From: ZLKRG08 sp963977625
GTDB taxonomy: Bacteria > Actinomycetota > Actinomycetes > Nanopelagicales > Nanopelagicaceae
Length of the DNA stretch: 22,652 nt
NCBI GenBank assembly: GCA_963977625.1
Contig: CAXBPX010000009.1
Coordinates: forward strand, 1 to 22,652
Reading direction: 5' to 3'
In this document: piece after piece, positions 1 through 7,456 of the stretch
How positions within the stretch are numbered: the first letter of the stretch is position 1
Layout of the letters: every line of letters starts with the position of its first letter
Program-made: the position numbers and the translations under genes
The notes under the pieces: generated by a model
Databases searched by the model: none
What the model saw: the letters and a program-made list of their open reading frames with translations, nothing else
Told to the model about the DNA's origin: nothing

Positions 1-857
1 GTTCGTACAACTCAGGCGGAACCGGTTCTGGCTGGATTTATAAATCTAATCCATCTACAAGTTGGATCGTAACTAATAGCCATGTAGTGGCAAATTTTGC
101 CGTTTCAACCGGCGGAACGTTAACTGTTGAATTAAATAATGGAGATCAATACAACGCGTCAATAGTTGGTCGAGATAGTAATTACGATCTAGCAGTTATC
201 AAAATTGCAAAGGGAAATTTACCTGAACTTGCTATCGGTGACTCAAATAGATTAGTTGTGGGTCAACCTGTTGTAGCAATTGGTTCTCCGCTTGGACTGT
301 CATCTACAGTTACAAGTGGGATTATCTCTGCGCTTAATCGTCCAGTGACCACTGGTTCTTCCGGCCAAGAGAGTTATGTAAATGCTATTCAAACCGATGC
401 CGCAATTAATCCAGGTAATTCAGGTGGCGCACTACTTGATAGCAGTGCCCGAATTATCGGAATAAATTCTGCAATCGCCACTTTATCTAGCGGAACCTCG
501 GGTTCGATTGGGCTTGGATTCTCAATTCCAATTACAGAAGCGAAAAGAATTATTGATGAATTAATTAGTACGGGTAAATCAACTAGACCTGTTTTAGGTA
601 TTTACTTTGACACCACTTATACGGGTGTTGGTGCAAAAATAGGTCGATTAAGTTCTGGCGAAGGTGCAGAAAAAGCTGGAATTCCGGTGGGGGCAGTGAT
701 CAAATCTATTGATGGCGCCCGAATTACTGATGAAGTAGCGGCAATTGTAAAAATTCGTTCCTACATTCCAGGCACTACTGTTTCAGTAATTGTGGAGATG
801 CCTTCTGGCGGCACCAAGACATTTAGCGTGAAACTTGGTTCGGCACCAAGCAGTTGA
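1..857 (+). CDS. HtrA/DegP-type trypsin-like serine protease with PDZ domain, 5' truncated by window edge
   Basis: The reading frame is open from the first bases of the window, so the gene starts upstream and its signal or membrane anchor is not visible. The S1C catalytic triad can be read directly: His in TNSHVV (codon 81-83), Asp in NYDLAV (codon 186-188) and the nucleophile Ser in NPGNSGGAL (codon 420-422). A C-terminal PDZ domain follows (about 580-850), with the GAEKAGIPVGAVIKSIDG stretch typical of peptide-binding PDZ folds. Proteins of this family degrade or refold misfolded exported proteins outside the cytoplasmic membrane, and actinobacterial members usually have an N-terminal membrane anchor, which is expected here but not seen. 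The gene ends 27 bp before a strong intrinsic terminator. Family assignment is confident; the specific paralogue is not. Confidence 0.93.
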   Translation, partial: SYNSGGTGSGWIYKSNPSTSWIVTNSHVVANFAVSTGGTLTVELNNGDQYNASIVGRDSNYDLAVIKIAKGNLPELAIGDSNRLVVGQPVVAIGSPLGLSSTVTSGIISALNRPVTTGSSGQESYVNAIQTDAAINPGNSGGALLDSSARIIGINSAIATLSSGTSGSIGLGFSIPITEAKRIIDELISTGKSTRPVLGIYFDTTYTGVGAKIGRLSSGEGAEKAGIPVGAVIKSIDGARITDEVAAIVKIRSYIPGTTVSVIVEMPSGGTKTFSVKLGSAPSS

Positions 858-884
858 AATAATTAAATAGATCTAAACGAAATC

Positions 885-918
885 GCGCTATGGGTACACT
901 TAACCCATGGCGCTTTTT
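885..918 (+). terminator. Rho-independent terminator of the HtrA gene, overlapping the next gene's start
   Basis: The arms GCGCTATGGGT (885-895) and ACCCATGGCGC (903-913) form an 11-bp stem with one G-U wobble (889/909) and a 7-nt loop (896-902), followed directly by TTTTT (914-918). This is a textbook intrinsic terminator. It is unusual because the 3' arm and U tract are the first codons of the following ACT-domain gene (ATG at 907). Confidence 0.88.
895..900 (+). promoter_or_regulatory. -10 box of a leaderless promoter for the ACT-domain gene
   Basis: TACACT ends exactly 6 nt before ATG 907, so transcription would begin at the start codon itself. The box lies at the loop and 5' arm of the terminator hairpin, so RNA started here would lack the 5' arm and could not form the terminator. 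No SD site is present. Confidence 0.6.
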
Positions 919-1146
919 CGTTTGCATATAACTCTTCCGGATCGTCCGGGATCTTTGGGTGCAGTGGCCTCGGCAATTGGTTTTGCCGGCGGAGATATTC
1001 GCGGGCTAGTGGTAGTTAAAAGCGAAGACGGAAAAGGCTATGACGATATTACGGTGGCAGTGCCTGGAAATAACCCAGAAGATTTAGTGCAAGTATTAAA
1101 CGCTATCGGCGGCGTAGAAGTTATTTCTGTAATTCCCGTTAATTAA
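907..1146 (+). CDS. Small ACT-domain protein
   Basis: The 79-residue product is a single ACT domain. The N-terminal strand and ligand loop are LHITLPDRPGSLGAVASAI (residues 6-24), followed by the helix and the remaining strands (ITVAVPG, VEVISVIPV). ACT domains bind amino acids or other small ligands as dimers and usually regulate an attached enzyme; here there is no attached enzyme, so it may sense alone or in trans. The start ATG at 907 has no SD but a well-spaced -10 box (895-900). The stop (1144-1146) lies one base from the stop of galK on the other strand. The ligand cannot be told from the sequence. Confidence 0.85.
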   Translation: MALFRLHITLPDRPGSLGAVASAIGFAGGDIRGLVVVKSEDGKGYDDITVAVPGNNPEDLVQVLNAIGGVEVISVIPVN

Positions 1147-1147
1147 A

Positions 1148-2257
1148 TTAAATAATTTGCGCACCGGATGATGGCAGAGATTCAAAAAATCTAGGCGCTT
1201 TAAAACCATTTTCAATAAATGCTTTGGAAATGGCATTTTTAGTTTTTGAAATATCAGCACGTTTGACCAATGCAATTGCGCTACCACCAAAACCACCACC
1301 CACCATGCGCGCTCCTAGCGCGCCTACAGAAATAGCCGCATCAACTGCCACATCTAATTCTGGGCAGGATACGTTGTAGTCGTCTCTAAGTGATACATGT
1401 GATTGGTTTATTAATGCACCAACTTTTTTAAAGTCTTTACTTTCAAGCGCCGTTACACACTCTAATACTCTGGCAATTTCAGTAACCGCGTGGCGTGCGC
1501 GTCGAAATTCAATTTCGGAAAGCTTAGATTTATTTTCTTCAAGTTCGGCGAAAGTTAGCTCTCGCATGGTTTTATTCAATTTGCTAGCTGCAGATTCGCA
1601 GGCGGCGCGACGTTCAGCATACCCACCATCTACTAACGAATGGTGAGCTTGGGTATCGATAATTAAAAGTTCTAAATCAGAAGCTGCTAAGTCCATAGGG
1701 ACCAACTTGGTAGATAAATCACGACAATCTAATAAAAGCGCATGTCCAGCATTTCCCATTAAAGAGATTGATTGATCCATGATTCCACAAGGCACACCAA
1801 CAAATTCATTTTCTGCCTTTTGAGTAAGTCTTGCTAAAGCGCGTAAATCATGACCTAAATTAAAGAGCGAATTTAGTGCAATTGCAGTGCTACATTCCAA
1901 TGCGGCCGAAGATGAAAGTCCAGCGCCTAGTGGCACTTTTCCATCTATGAAAATATCCAAGCCACTTGAAATGCCAAGCACCCAAATGACTCCAAGCGGA
2001 TATCTCTCCCATTTTCCTTCGCGGCCAGGGGTGAGATTTTCAATTGAAGTTTCGAAAATTGAAGATTGACGTTGTGCCGAAGCCAAACGGATTTTATTAT
2101 CTGATCTTTTACCAATTGAAACTGTGGTGCGATTAGAAATCGCAAAAGGCAGTACAAACCCATCTGAGTAATCGATATGTTCGCCAATTAGATTTACCCG
2201 CCCAGGAGCAACTGCAACTACATCTGGTTCGTGGCCAAAAACTTCTTTAAAAGTCAT
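1148..2257 (-). CDS. galK: Galactokinase
   Basis: This enzyme phosphorylates galactose to galactose-1-phosphate with ATP, the first step of the Leloir pathway. The 369-residue GHMP-kinase protein carries the galactokinase signature GRVNLIGEHIDYSDG (residues 19-33), the ATP-binding loop PLGAGLSSSAAL (109-120), the catalytic-Asp segment GIMDQSISL (Asp161) and the C-terminal glycine-rich motif MVGGGFGGSAIALV. Length is near the usual 380-390. Its ATG overlaps the galE stop (ATGA, 2254-2257), so translation is probably coupled. It is the last gene of galT-galE-galK and its stop is one base from the stop of the convergent ACT-domain gene, leaving no room for an intergenic terminator. Confidence 0.95.
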   Translation of the reverse strand: MTFKEVFGHEPDVVAVAPGRVNLIGEHIDYSDGFVLPFAISNRTTVSIGKRSDNKIRLASAQRQSSIFETSIENLTPGREGKWERYPLGVIWVLGISSGLDIFIDGKVPLGAGLSSSAALECSTAIALNSLFNLGHDLRALARLTQKAENEFVGVPCGIMDQSISLMGNAGHALLLDCRDLSTKLVPMDLAASDLELLIIDTQAHHSLVDGGYAERRAACESAASKLNKTMRELTFAELEENKSKLSEIEFRRARHAVTEIARVLECVTALESKDFKKVGALINQSHVSLRDDYNVSCPELDVAVDAAISVGALGARMVGGGFGGSAIALVKRADISKTKNAISKAFIENGFKAPRFFESLPSSGAQII

Positions 2258-3195
2258 TTTATGGAATTCCAGGTATCTAGAACCATTTCATCAATGCCTC
2301 GAGTTGGCTGCCAATTTAAATAACTTTTAGCTTTAGAGATATCCGCAATCAATACCGCTGGATCGCCTGCGCGTCGATTACTAGCGATTGCAGGAATTTT
2401 AGCTCCGATTGCTTTTTCAGCGGCAGCTATCACTTGTTTTACTGAATATCCATCCCCAGATCCCAAATTAATAATTTCCTGTTTACCATTTGGTAAGTTT
2501 TCAAGTGACTTGATATGCGCTTCAATTAAATCAACTACATGTATGTAGTCACGTACACAAGTGCCATCTGCAGTTGGCCAATCTGTTCCAAAAATCTTTA
2601 CTGGTGCAGATTCTGTGGCTCTTAAAATGTTTGGGATTAAATGAGTTTCAGGGTTATGACGTTCTGCTAACCAGCCATTGTTAGATTGAAGGGCTCCGGC
2701 TACATTGAAATATCTAAGTGAAATTGCTGAGAATCCAGCGGTGCCAACCATGCGATCTATCTCTAATTTTGTAGCGCCATAAGGATTTTTTGGATTTGGA
2801 TCATCAGATTCGGATATGGGAATTCGCTTTGGTTCACCGTAAGTTGCGGCCGTGGAGGAGAGCACGATCTTGTTGATGCCTTTGGATTTCATTTTCGCAA
2901 AAAGCGCTTTAGAGCCACCCACATTCACCTGTTCGTAAAGTTCCGGTTTTGCTACTGATTCTCCAACTAAAGATTTTGCGGCAAAGTGCATAACTGCATC
3001 GCAACCCTCAAGTGCATCATCTAAATCATCATCTGAAAGTAATGAACCTTTTACAAATTTCACGTGGGGAGGAACTGATTCGGCATGGCCAGTGCTTAAA
3101 TCATCAAGCACATTTACTTCATACCCAGCATTTATGAGCATTGCTACTGCGGTGGCACCTATATATCCTGCACCGCCAGTAACTAAGACTTTCAA
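2254..3195 (-). CDS. galE: UDP-glucose 4-epimerase
   Basis: This enzyme interconverts UDP-galactose and UDP-glucose with bound NAD+, recycling the uridine sugar used by GalT. It is a 313-residue extended short-chain dehydrogenase: Rossmann motif TGGAGYIG (residues 6-13), catalytic SST (113-115) and YGATK (Tyr139, Lys143), with the substrate-side LRYFNVAGA further on. It is slightly shorter than many GalE (about 330). The start is TTG at 3195, overlapping the galT stop (TTGA), with GAGG (3203-3206 on this strand) 7 nt upstream as SD. It overlaps galK by 4 bp at its other end. The context between galT and galK fixes the role. Confidence 0.95.
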   Translation of the reverse strand: MKVLVTGGAGYIGATAVAMLINAGYEVNVLDDLSTGHAESVPPHVKFVKGSLLSDDDLDDALEGCDAVMHFAAKSLVGESVAKPELYEQVNVGGSKALFAKMKSKGINKIVLSSTAATYGEPKRIPISESDDPNPKNPYGATKLEIDRMVGTAGFSAISLRYFNVAGALQSNNGWLAERHNPETHLIPNILRATESAPVKIFGTDWPTADGTCVRDYIHVVDLIEAHIKSLENLPNGKQEIINLGSGDGYSVKQVIAAAEKAIGAKIPAIASNRRAGDPAVLIADISKAKSYLNWQPTRGIDEMVLDTWNSIK

Positions 3196-4292
3196 AGTTT
3201 AACCTCGCGAAGTTGCGCGGCCGATTGTTCAGGAGTTACATCCATAATGAATGCACCCATTGCAGATTCTGATCCAGCTAAATATTTTAATTTACCAGGT
3301 GCGCGCCGCACCGAAGTGATTTGCCAATGCAAACGGAGTAAATCTCGACCTTCACGAACAGGAGCTTGATGCCATGCCGCTATGTACGCCATTGAAATAC
3401 CAAAAACTCCATCAAGTCGTTTCATAACTTCAAGTGCAATTGCAGGATATGAGTCGCATTGCGCTACAGATAGTTCAGTTAAGTCTGCAACTGGGACTAA
3501 CGGTGCCACATGAATTTCAAACGGGTATCTAGCTGCAAATGGTACGTAAGCCACCCAATGTTCATTTTGAGTTACTACTCTTACCTTGTCAGCCAATTCT
3601 TTCTTTAAAATTTCGTCAAAAAGTACTTTGCCAAATTCCTTTTGGTATTTCTTAGCTGCAGATAACATTTTTTCAATTCGTGGCGGCAAATAAGAATATG
3701 CATAAATTTGCCCATGTGGATGGTGCAGCGTTACACCTATTTCTTCACCTCGATTTTCAAAAGGTGCAATATGTGCAATATATGGAGCTTTAGATAGTTC
3801 ATCAGTTCGATCACGCCAAGCTTCTAGCAATGTTCGAACTTGGTTAGGTGTCAGATCGCAAAATGATTGACCGTGATCAGAATTAAAAACAATTACTTCA
3901 CATTTTCCAACGGCTTTGCCAATATCAGTTTCGGGACCTGCCAAATCAGGCAAAGCGTTATCGCCCATTGGTGGCCTTAGCGATGGAGATCTATTATCAA
4001 AGACCACTACTTCATATTCCTGCTCAGGAATTTCGGTAAGTAATTCGGCGCTAATAGTTGGGCAAAGTGGGCAAAGTTCCTTAGGGGGTAGAAAAATTCG
4101 ATTTTGACGATGCGCTGAAATGGCAATCCATTCATTGACTAATGGATCTAAACGCAATTCACCTATTCCTGGCTGATCTTCTTTCGGTCTTTGATCAATT
4201 GCATTTCTAGGTGTTGGTTTGCTGTCGTAATATCTAATCGTTCGGCCATCCGCCATTTCACGATCAGTGCGAATTACGCCACGCAGTTCCAT
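3192..4292 (-). CDS. galT: Galactose-1-phosphate uridylyltransferase
   Basis: This enzyme transfers UMP from UDP-glucose to galactose-1-phosphate, giving UDP-galactose and glucose-1-phosphate. The 366-residue HIT-superfamily protein shows the active-site HPHGQ (His191, His193; the second is the uridylylated nucleophile in this family) and an N-terminal CPLC pair (Cys74, Cys77) expected to bind zinc. It is the first gene of the gal operon (galT-galE-galK); its stop overlaps the galE start. ATG 4292 follows TAAGAT (4301-4306, this strand) by 8 nt, with no SD, suggesting a leaderless or near-leaderless mRNA. glpK ends only 23 bp upstream on the same strand, so read-through from glpK is also possible. 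Confidence 0.95.
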   Translation of the reverse strand: MELRGVIRTDREMADGRTIRYYDSKPTPRNAIDQRPKEDQPGIGELRLDPLVNEWIAISAHRQNRIFLPPKELCPLCPTISAELLTEIPEQEYEVVVFDNRSPSLRPPMGDNALPDLAGPETDIGKAVGKCEVIVFNSDHGQSFCDLTPNQVRTLLEAWRDRTDELSKAPYIAHIAPFENRGEEIGVTLHHPHGQIYAYSYLPPRIEKMLSAAKKYQKEFGKVLFDEILKKELADKVRVVTQNEHWVAYVPFAARYPFEIHVAPLVPVADLTELSVAQCDSYPAIALEVMKRLDGVFGISMAYIAAWHQAPVREGRDLLRLHWQITSVRRAPGKLKYLAGSESAMGAFIMDVTPEQSAAQLREVKL

Positions 4293-4300
4293 AGTTAGTT

Positions 4301-4306
4301 ATCTTA
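4301..4306 (-). promoter_or_regulatory. Probable -10 box of the gal operon
   Basis: TAAGAT on the minus strand lies 8 nt before the galT ATG, inside the 23-bp gap after glpK. It suggests that galTEK can be transcribed separately from glpK with almost no leader. Confidence 0.45.
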
Positions 4307-4315
4307 GTGCTTCAC

Positions 4316-5764
4316 TCAAGCAAGGTCATATGTTTTAGTTATTGCTTCACGCCATTTTTGGTAGCCATGAGAGCGCCAATTGGCATCGCTCTTACAATGC
4401 CAAGTACTTTCACGTTTCCATATTTTCTTGATTTGTGAAGTATTTTCCCAGACACCAACTGCAAGTCCTGCTGCAAAAGCCGCTCCTAAGGCAGTAGTTT
4501 CAGTGATAACTGGCTTCACAATATCTATAGCCATAATGTCAGCTTGTAATTGCATGCAAAGTTTATTATTTGTAATTCCACCATCAACACGCATTTCAGT
4601 TAATTTAATTCCAGAATCAGCTTCCATTGCATCGATAACTTCTTTAGTTTGGTAGCAAATAGCCTCAAGCGCGGCACGCGCGAGATGCGCTTTGGTATTT
4701 GCTCTGGTCAATCCGACAATCACACCTCGGGCATCACTTCTCCAATATGGAGCAAATAATCCGGAAAATGCTGGGACAAAATAAACTCCACCATTATCTA
4801 CAACTGAATCGGCTAATGCTTCTACCTCTGCAGCAGAATTTATGATTCCTAGTTGATCTCTAAGCCATTGGATTGCAGATCCAGTTACTGCAACCGATCC
4901 TTCCAGTGCATATTGAACTGGTGCGCTGCCTAACTTAAAAAGGACCGTAGTAATTAATCCATTTTTTGAACGGACCAGATTAGCTCCGGTACTAGTTAGT
5001 GCAAAGTTTCCAGTTCCGTAGGTAGTTTTTGATTCACCCTTTTCAAAACAAGTTTGCCCAACCATGGCGGCTTGTTGGTCGCCAAGAATTCCAGAGACTG
5101 GAACTTGATTCTTAGTGGTTCCATAAATCTCCGAAGAAGATTTGATGGCGGGAAGCCATTCTCTTTTGATTCCAAAGATCCCCAGAAGTTCATCGTCCCA
5201 GTCAAGTGTTTCTAAGTTCATTAATTGGGTACGAGAGGCGTTTGAAACGTCAGTTGCAAAAACTCCTGTTAATTTAAAGAGTAACCAGGCATCAATGGTG
5301 CCAAATGAAATATTCGCAGTATCGCTAACTTTGTTCTGCAAAATCCATGCCATTTTGCTGGCTGAAAAATAAGGAGCAATAGGGGTGCCAGTTTTTGCGG
5401 TAATAATCGCTTTATTGGCCTCAGAAAATTGATTTAGATATTCAGCAGTTCGGGTATCTTGCCAGACAATGGCATTTGTAATTGGAAGTCCGGTTTCTCG
5501 GTTCCAACAAACTGTGGTCTCTCTCTGGTTTGTGATTCCAATTGCGGATAATTCTTGCTCTTTGATTCCAGCTTTTGTGAGCGCTTCATCGATTACTTTT
5601 TGCGTGTTTTGCCAAATTTCCATCGCATCGTGTTCTACCCATCCTGCTTGCGGCAATATCTGCTGATGTTCTAATTGATGCTGACTAACTATCTCACCGA
5701 GCTCATTGAAAATGATAAATCTAGTGCTGGTAGTTCCCTGATCTAAAGCGCCGATGTAAATCAC
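4316..5764 (-). CDS. glpK: Glycerol kinase
   Basis: This enzyme phosphorylates glycerol to sn-glycerol-3-phosphate with ATP. The 482-residue FGGY-family kinase begins GALDQGTTSTRFIIF (ATPase phosphate loop, residues 5-19), and has EHDAMEIW, ITNQRET, the GDQQAAMVGQ and YGTGNFAL segments of the hinge, the FSGLFAPYWR segment and DGGITNN near the C-terminus, all as in GlpK. The start is GTG 5764; TAAAGT ends exactly 6 nt before it. It is divergent from glpD, which acts next in the pathway, with a 39-bp gap. No glycerol facilitator or GlpR-like regulator is visible in the window. An FGGY kinase for another polyol is unlikely given these motifs and glpD next door. Confidence 0.94.
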   Translation of the reverse strand: MIYIGALDQGTTSTRFIIFNELGEIVSQHQLEHQQILPQAGWVEHDAMEIWQNTQKVIDEALTKAGIKEQELSAIGITNQRETTVCWNRETGLPITNAIVWQDTRTAEYLNQFSEANKAIITAKTGTPIAPYFSASKMAWILQNKVSDTANISFGTIDAWLLFKLTGVFATDVSNASRTQLMNLETLDWDDELLGIFGIKREWLPAIKSSSEIYGTTKNQVPVSGILGDQQAAMVGQTCFEKGESKTTYGTGNFALTSTGANLVRSKNGLITTVLFKLGSAPVQYALEGSVAVTGSAIQWLRDQLGIINSAAEVEALADSVVDNGGVYFVPAFSGLFAPYWRSDARGVIVGLTRANTKAHLARAALEAICYQTKEVIDAMEADSGIKLTEMRVDGGITNNKLCMQLQADIMAIDIVKPVITETTALGAAFAAGLAVGVWENTSQIKKIWKRESTWHCKSDANWRSHGYQKWREAITKTYDLA

Positions 5765-5770
5765 ACGGGA

Positions 5771-5776
5771 ACTTTA
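5771..5776 (-). promoter_or_regulatory. -10 box of a leaderless promoter for glpK
   Basis: TAAAGT on the minus strand ends 6 nt before GTG 5764 and no SD is present, matching a leaderless start. Confidence 0.55.
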
Positions 5777-5788
5777 CTTAATTAGCAT

Positions 5789-5794
5789 TAATAT
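5789..5794 (+). promoter_or_regulatory. Probable -10 box of glpD
   Basis: TAATAT lies 9 nt before ATG 5804, predicting a leader of at most about three bases. With the glpK box (5771-5776) it forms a back-to-back promoter pair in a 39-bp gap, so a single bound regulator could control both glycerol genes. Confidence 0.45.
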
Positions 5795-5803
5795 TGGCTA
5801 GTT

Positions 5804-7456
5804 ATGTTTGATTCCAGCCTCAACCCAGAACAGCGCGCTGCAGATCTTGCCCGCTTGAGTAAAGAACATTTTGATGTTCTGGTTATTGGCGGAGGAATTA
5901 ATGGCGTTGGTGTGGCCCTGGATGCGGCAACACGAGGACTAACTGTTGCACTTGTAGAGTCTGCAGATTTTGCCGCTGGCACTTCTAGTCGATCCAGTAA
6001 ATTGATTCACGGTGGCTTACGTTATTTAGAACAGTACGATTTCAAATTAGTTCGCGAAGCTTTACATGAGCGTGAACTATTAGTTTCTTTGTTGGCACCA
6101 CATTTAGTAAAACCGGTGGCGTTTCTTTATCCACTTCAAGAAAAGGTAAAAGAACGCACCTATGTCGGTGCCGGACTTGCTCTTTATGATGCGCTTAGAG
6201 GATTCAAACGCGCACTTCCTGGTCACAAACATTTATCCCATAAAACAATTGCAGAGATTGCACCAAGTTTGCGCACAGATGTGATTACAGGTGCAATTAG
6301 ATATTTTGATGCGCAGGTAGATGACGCGCGCCATACCATGATGATTGCTCGCACTGCCAAACGTCATGGGGCAGCCATTGTCACCCGAGCTGTTGTCGAA
6401 TCACTTACTAAAAAAGGTAAGCGCGTTACTGGTGCAGTAATTACTGATTTAAATTCCAAGAAGAAAGTAACCGTAAAAGCATCTTCAGTAATCATGTGCG
6501 CGGGTGTCTGGAGCGATGAACTTCATAAGAAATTTGGTATAGAACCAGGCTATGAAGTGAAGATGAGCAAAGGTGTACATATAACTATTCCTGGTGATGC
6601 CATCAATGCTAGCGAAGGCGTAATAATTAAAACTGCAGTATCAGTTCTTTTTATCATTCCTTGGAAAGATCAATGGATGATTGGCACAACTGATACAGAA
6701 TATCTAGGCGATCCAAATCAGCCATTGGCAGATCGCTCTGATGTGCAGTACATAATTGATCAAGCCAACCGAGTGCTCTCTCCGCGCATTAATATTGATC
6801 AAGTAATTGGTGTTTTCGCAGGTTTACGACCATTGGTCGCTAACCGAAAAGCCACAGATACCACCAAAATTTCTCGTGAGCACACGGTAGATAGACCAGT
6901 GCCTGGATTTGTGAGCCTGGCCGGAGGTAAATACACAACTTATAGAGTGATGGCAAAAGATGCAGTTGATATGGCCACAAATGACATCACCAAATTAATT
7001 AGTGACAGTATCACCAGCAAGTTACCAATTATTGGTGCAGATGGTTACTTTGCCTTGGCACAGCAAGTTGAACAACTTTCGGCTCAATATAACCTCAAAC
7101 CAGAAACAATCACCCATCTGCTTGATCGTCACGGTTCAGATATTAGTGATTTATTGGCATTGATTGATCAAGACCGAAAGTTAGCTGCGCCAATTTCTCG
7201 CACACTTCCTTATTTAAAAGCAGAGTTGGTTTATGCAGTGGTATCTGAAGGTGCACAATCAATTTCAGACGTACTTGAAAGACGCACTCGGATTTGGTTT
7301 GAAGCTCCAAATTTTGGAGTGGATTTTGTTAATTTAACTGCAGATTTGATTGCTCCATATTTAGGATGGAAAGCACCACAGAAAAAAGCTTCGATTAAAG
7401 ATTATCTAGATAAAGTTGCTGCTGCAGAAAAATCAGCCGCAAATTTAGTTAATTAA
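5804..7456 (+). CDS. glpD: FAD-dependent glycerol-3-phosphate dehydrogenase
   Basis: This enzyme oxidises glycerol-3-phosphate to dihydroxyacetone phosphate at the membrane, passing electrons to quinone. The 550-residue protein has the FAD-binding VLVIGGGINGVGVALDAA (residues 26-43), the family signature SSKLIHGGLRYLEQ, the IGTTDTEYLGD segment and a C-terminal DAO_C-like domain (about 390-520). The length fits GlpD/GlpA-type enzymes; GlpB and GlpC subunits are absent nearby, favouring a single-subunit aerobic enzyme. It is divergent from glpK. Its stop shares the 8-bp palindrome TTAATTAA (7449-7456) with the stop of the convergent muramidase gene. Confidence 0.95.
   Translation: MFDSSLNPEQRAADLARLSKEHFDVLVIGGGINGVGVALDAATRGLTVALVESADFAAGTSSRSSKLIHGGLRYLEQYDFKLVREALHERELLVSLLAPHLVKPVAFLYPLQEKVKERTYVGAGLALYDALRGFKRALPGHKHLSHKTIAEIAPSLRTDVITGAIRYFDAQVDDARHTMMIARTAKRHGAAIVTRAVVESLTKKGKRVTGAVITDLNSKKKVTVKASSVIMCAGVWSDELHKKFGIEPGYEVKMSKGVHITIPGDAINASEGVIIKTAVSVLFIIPWKDQWMIGTTDTEYLGDPNQPLADRSDVQYIIDQANRVLSPRINIDQVIGVFAGLRPLVANRKATDTTKISREHTVDRPVPGFVSLAGGKYTTYRVMAKDAVDMATNDITKLISDSITSKLPIIGADGYFALAQQVEQLSAQYNLKPETITHLLDRHGSDISDLLALIDQDRKLAAPISRTLPYLKAELVYAVVSEGAQSISDVLERRTRIWFEAPNFGVDFVNLTADLIAPYLGWKAPQKKASIKDYLDKVAAAEKSAANLVN

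Noticed and set aside
4380..4655. 91-codon plus-strand open frame antisense to glpK
   Set aside because: Shadow of a strongly supported gene; composition is unlike a real protein and there is no promoter or SD.
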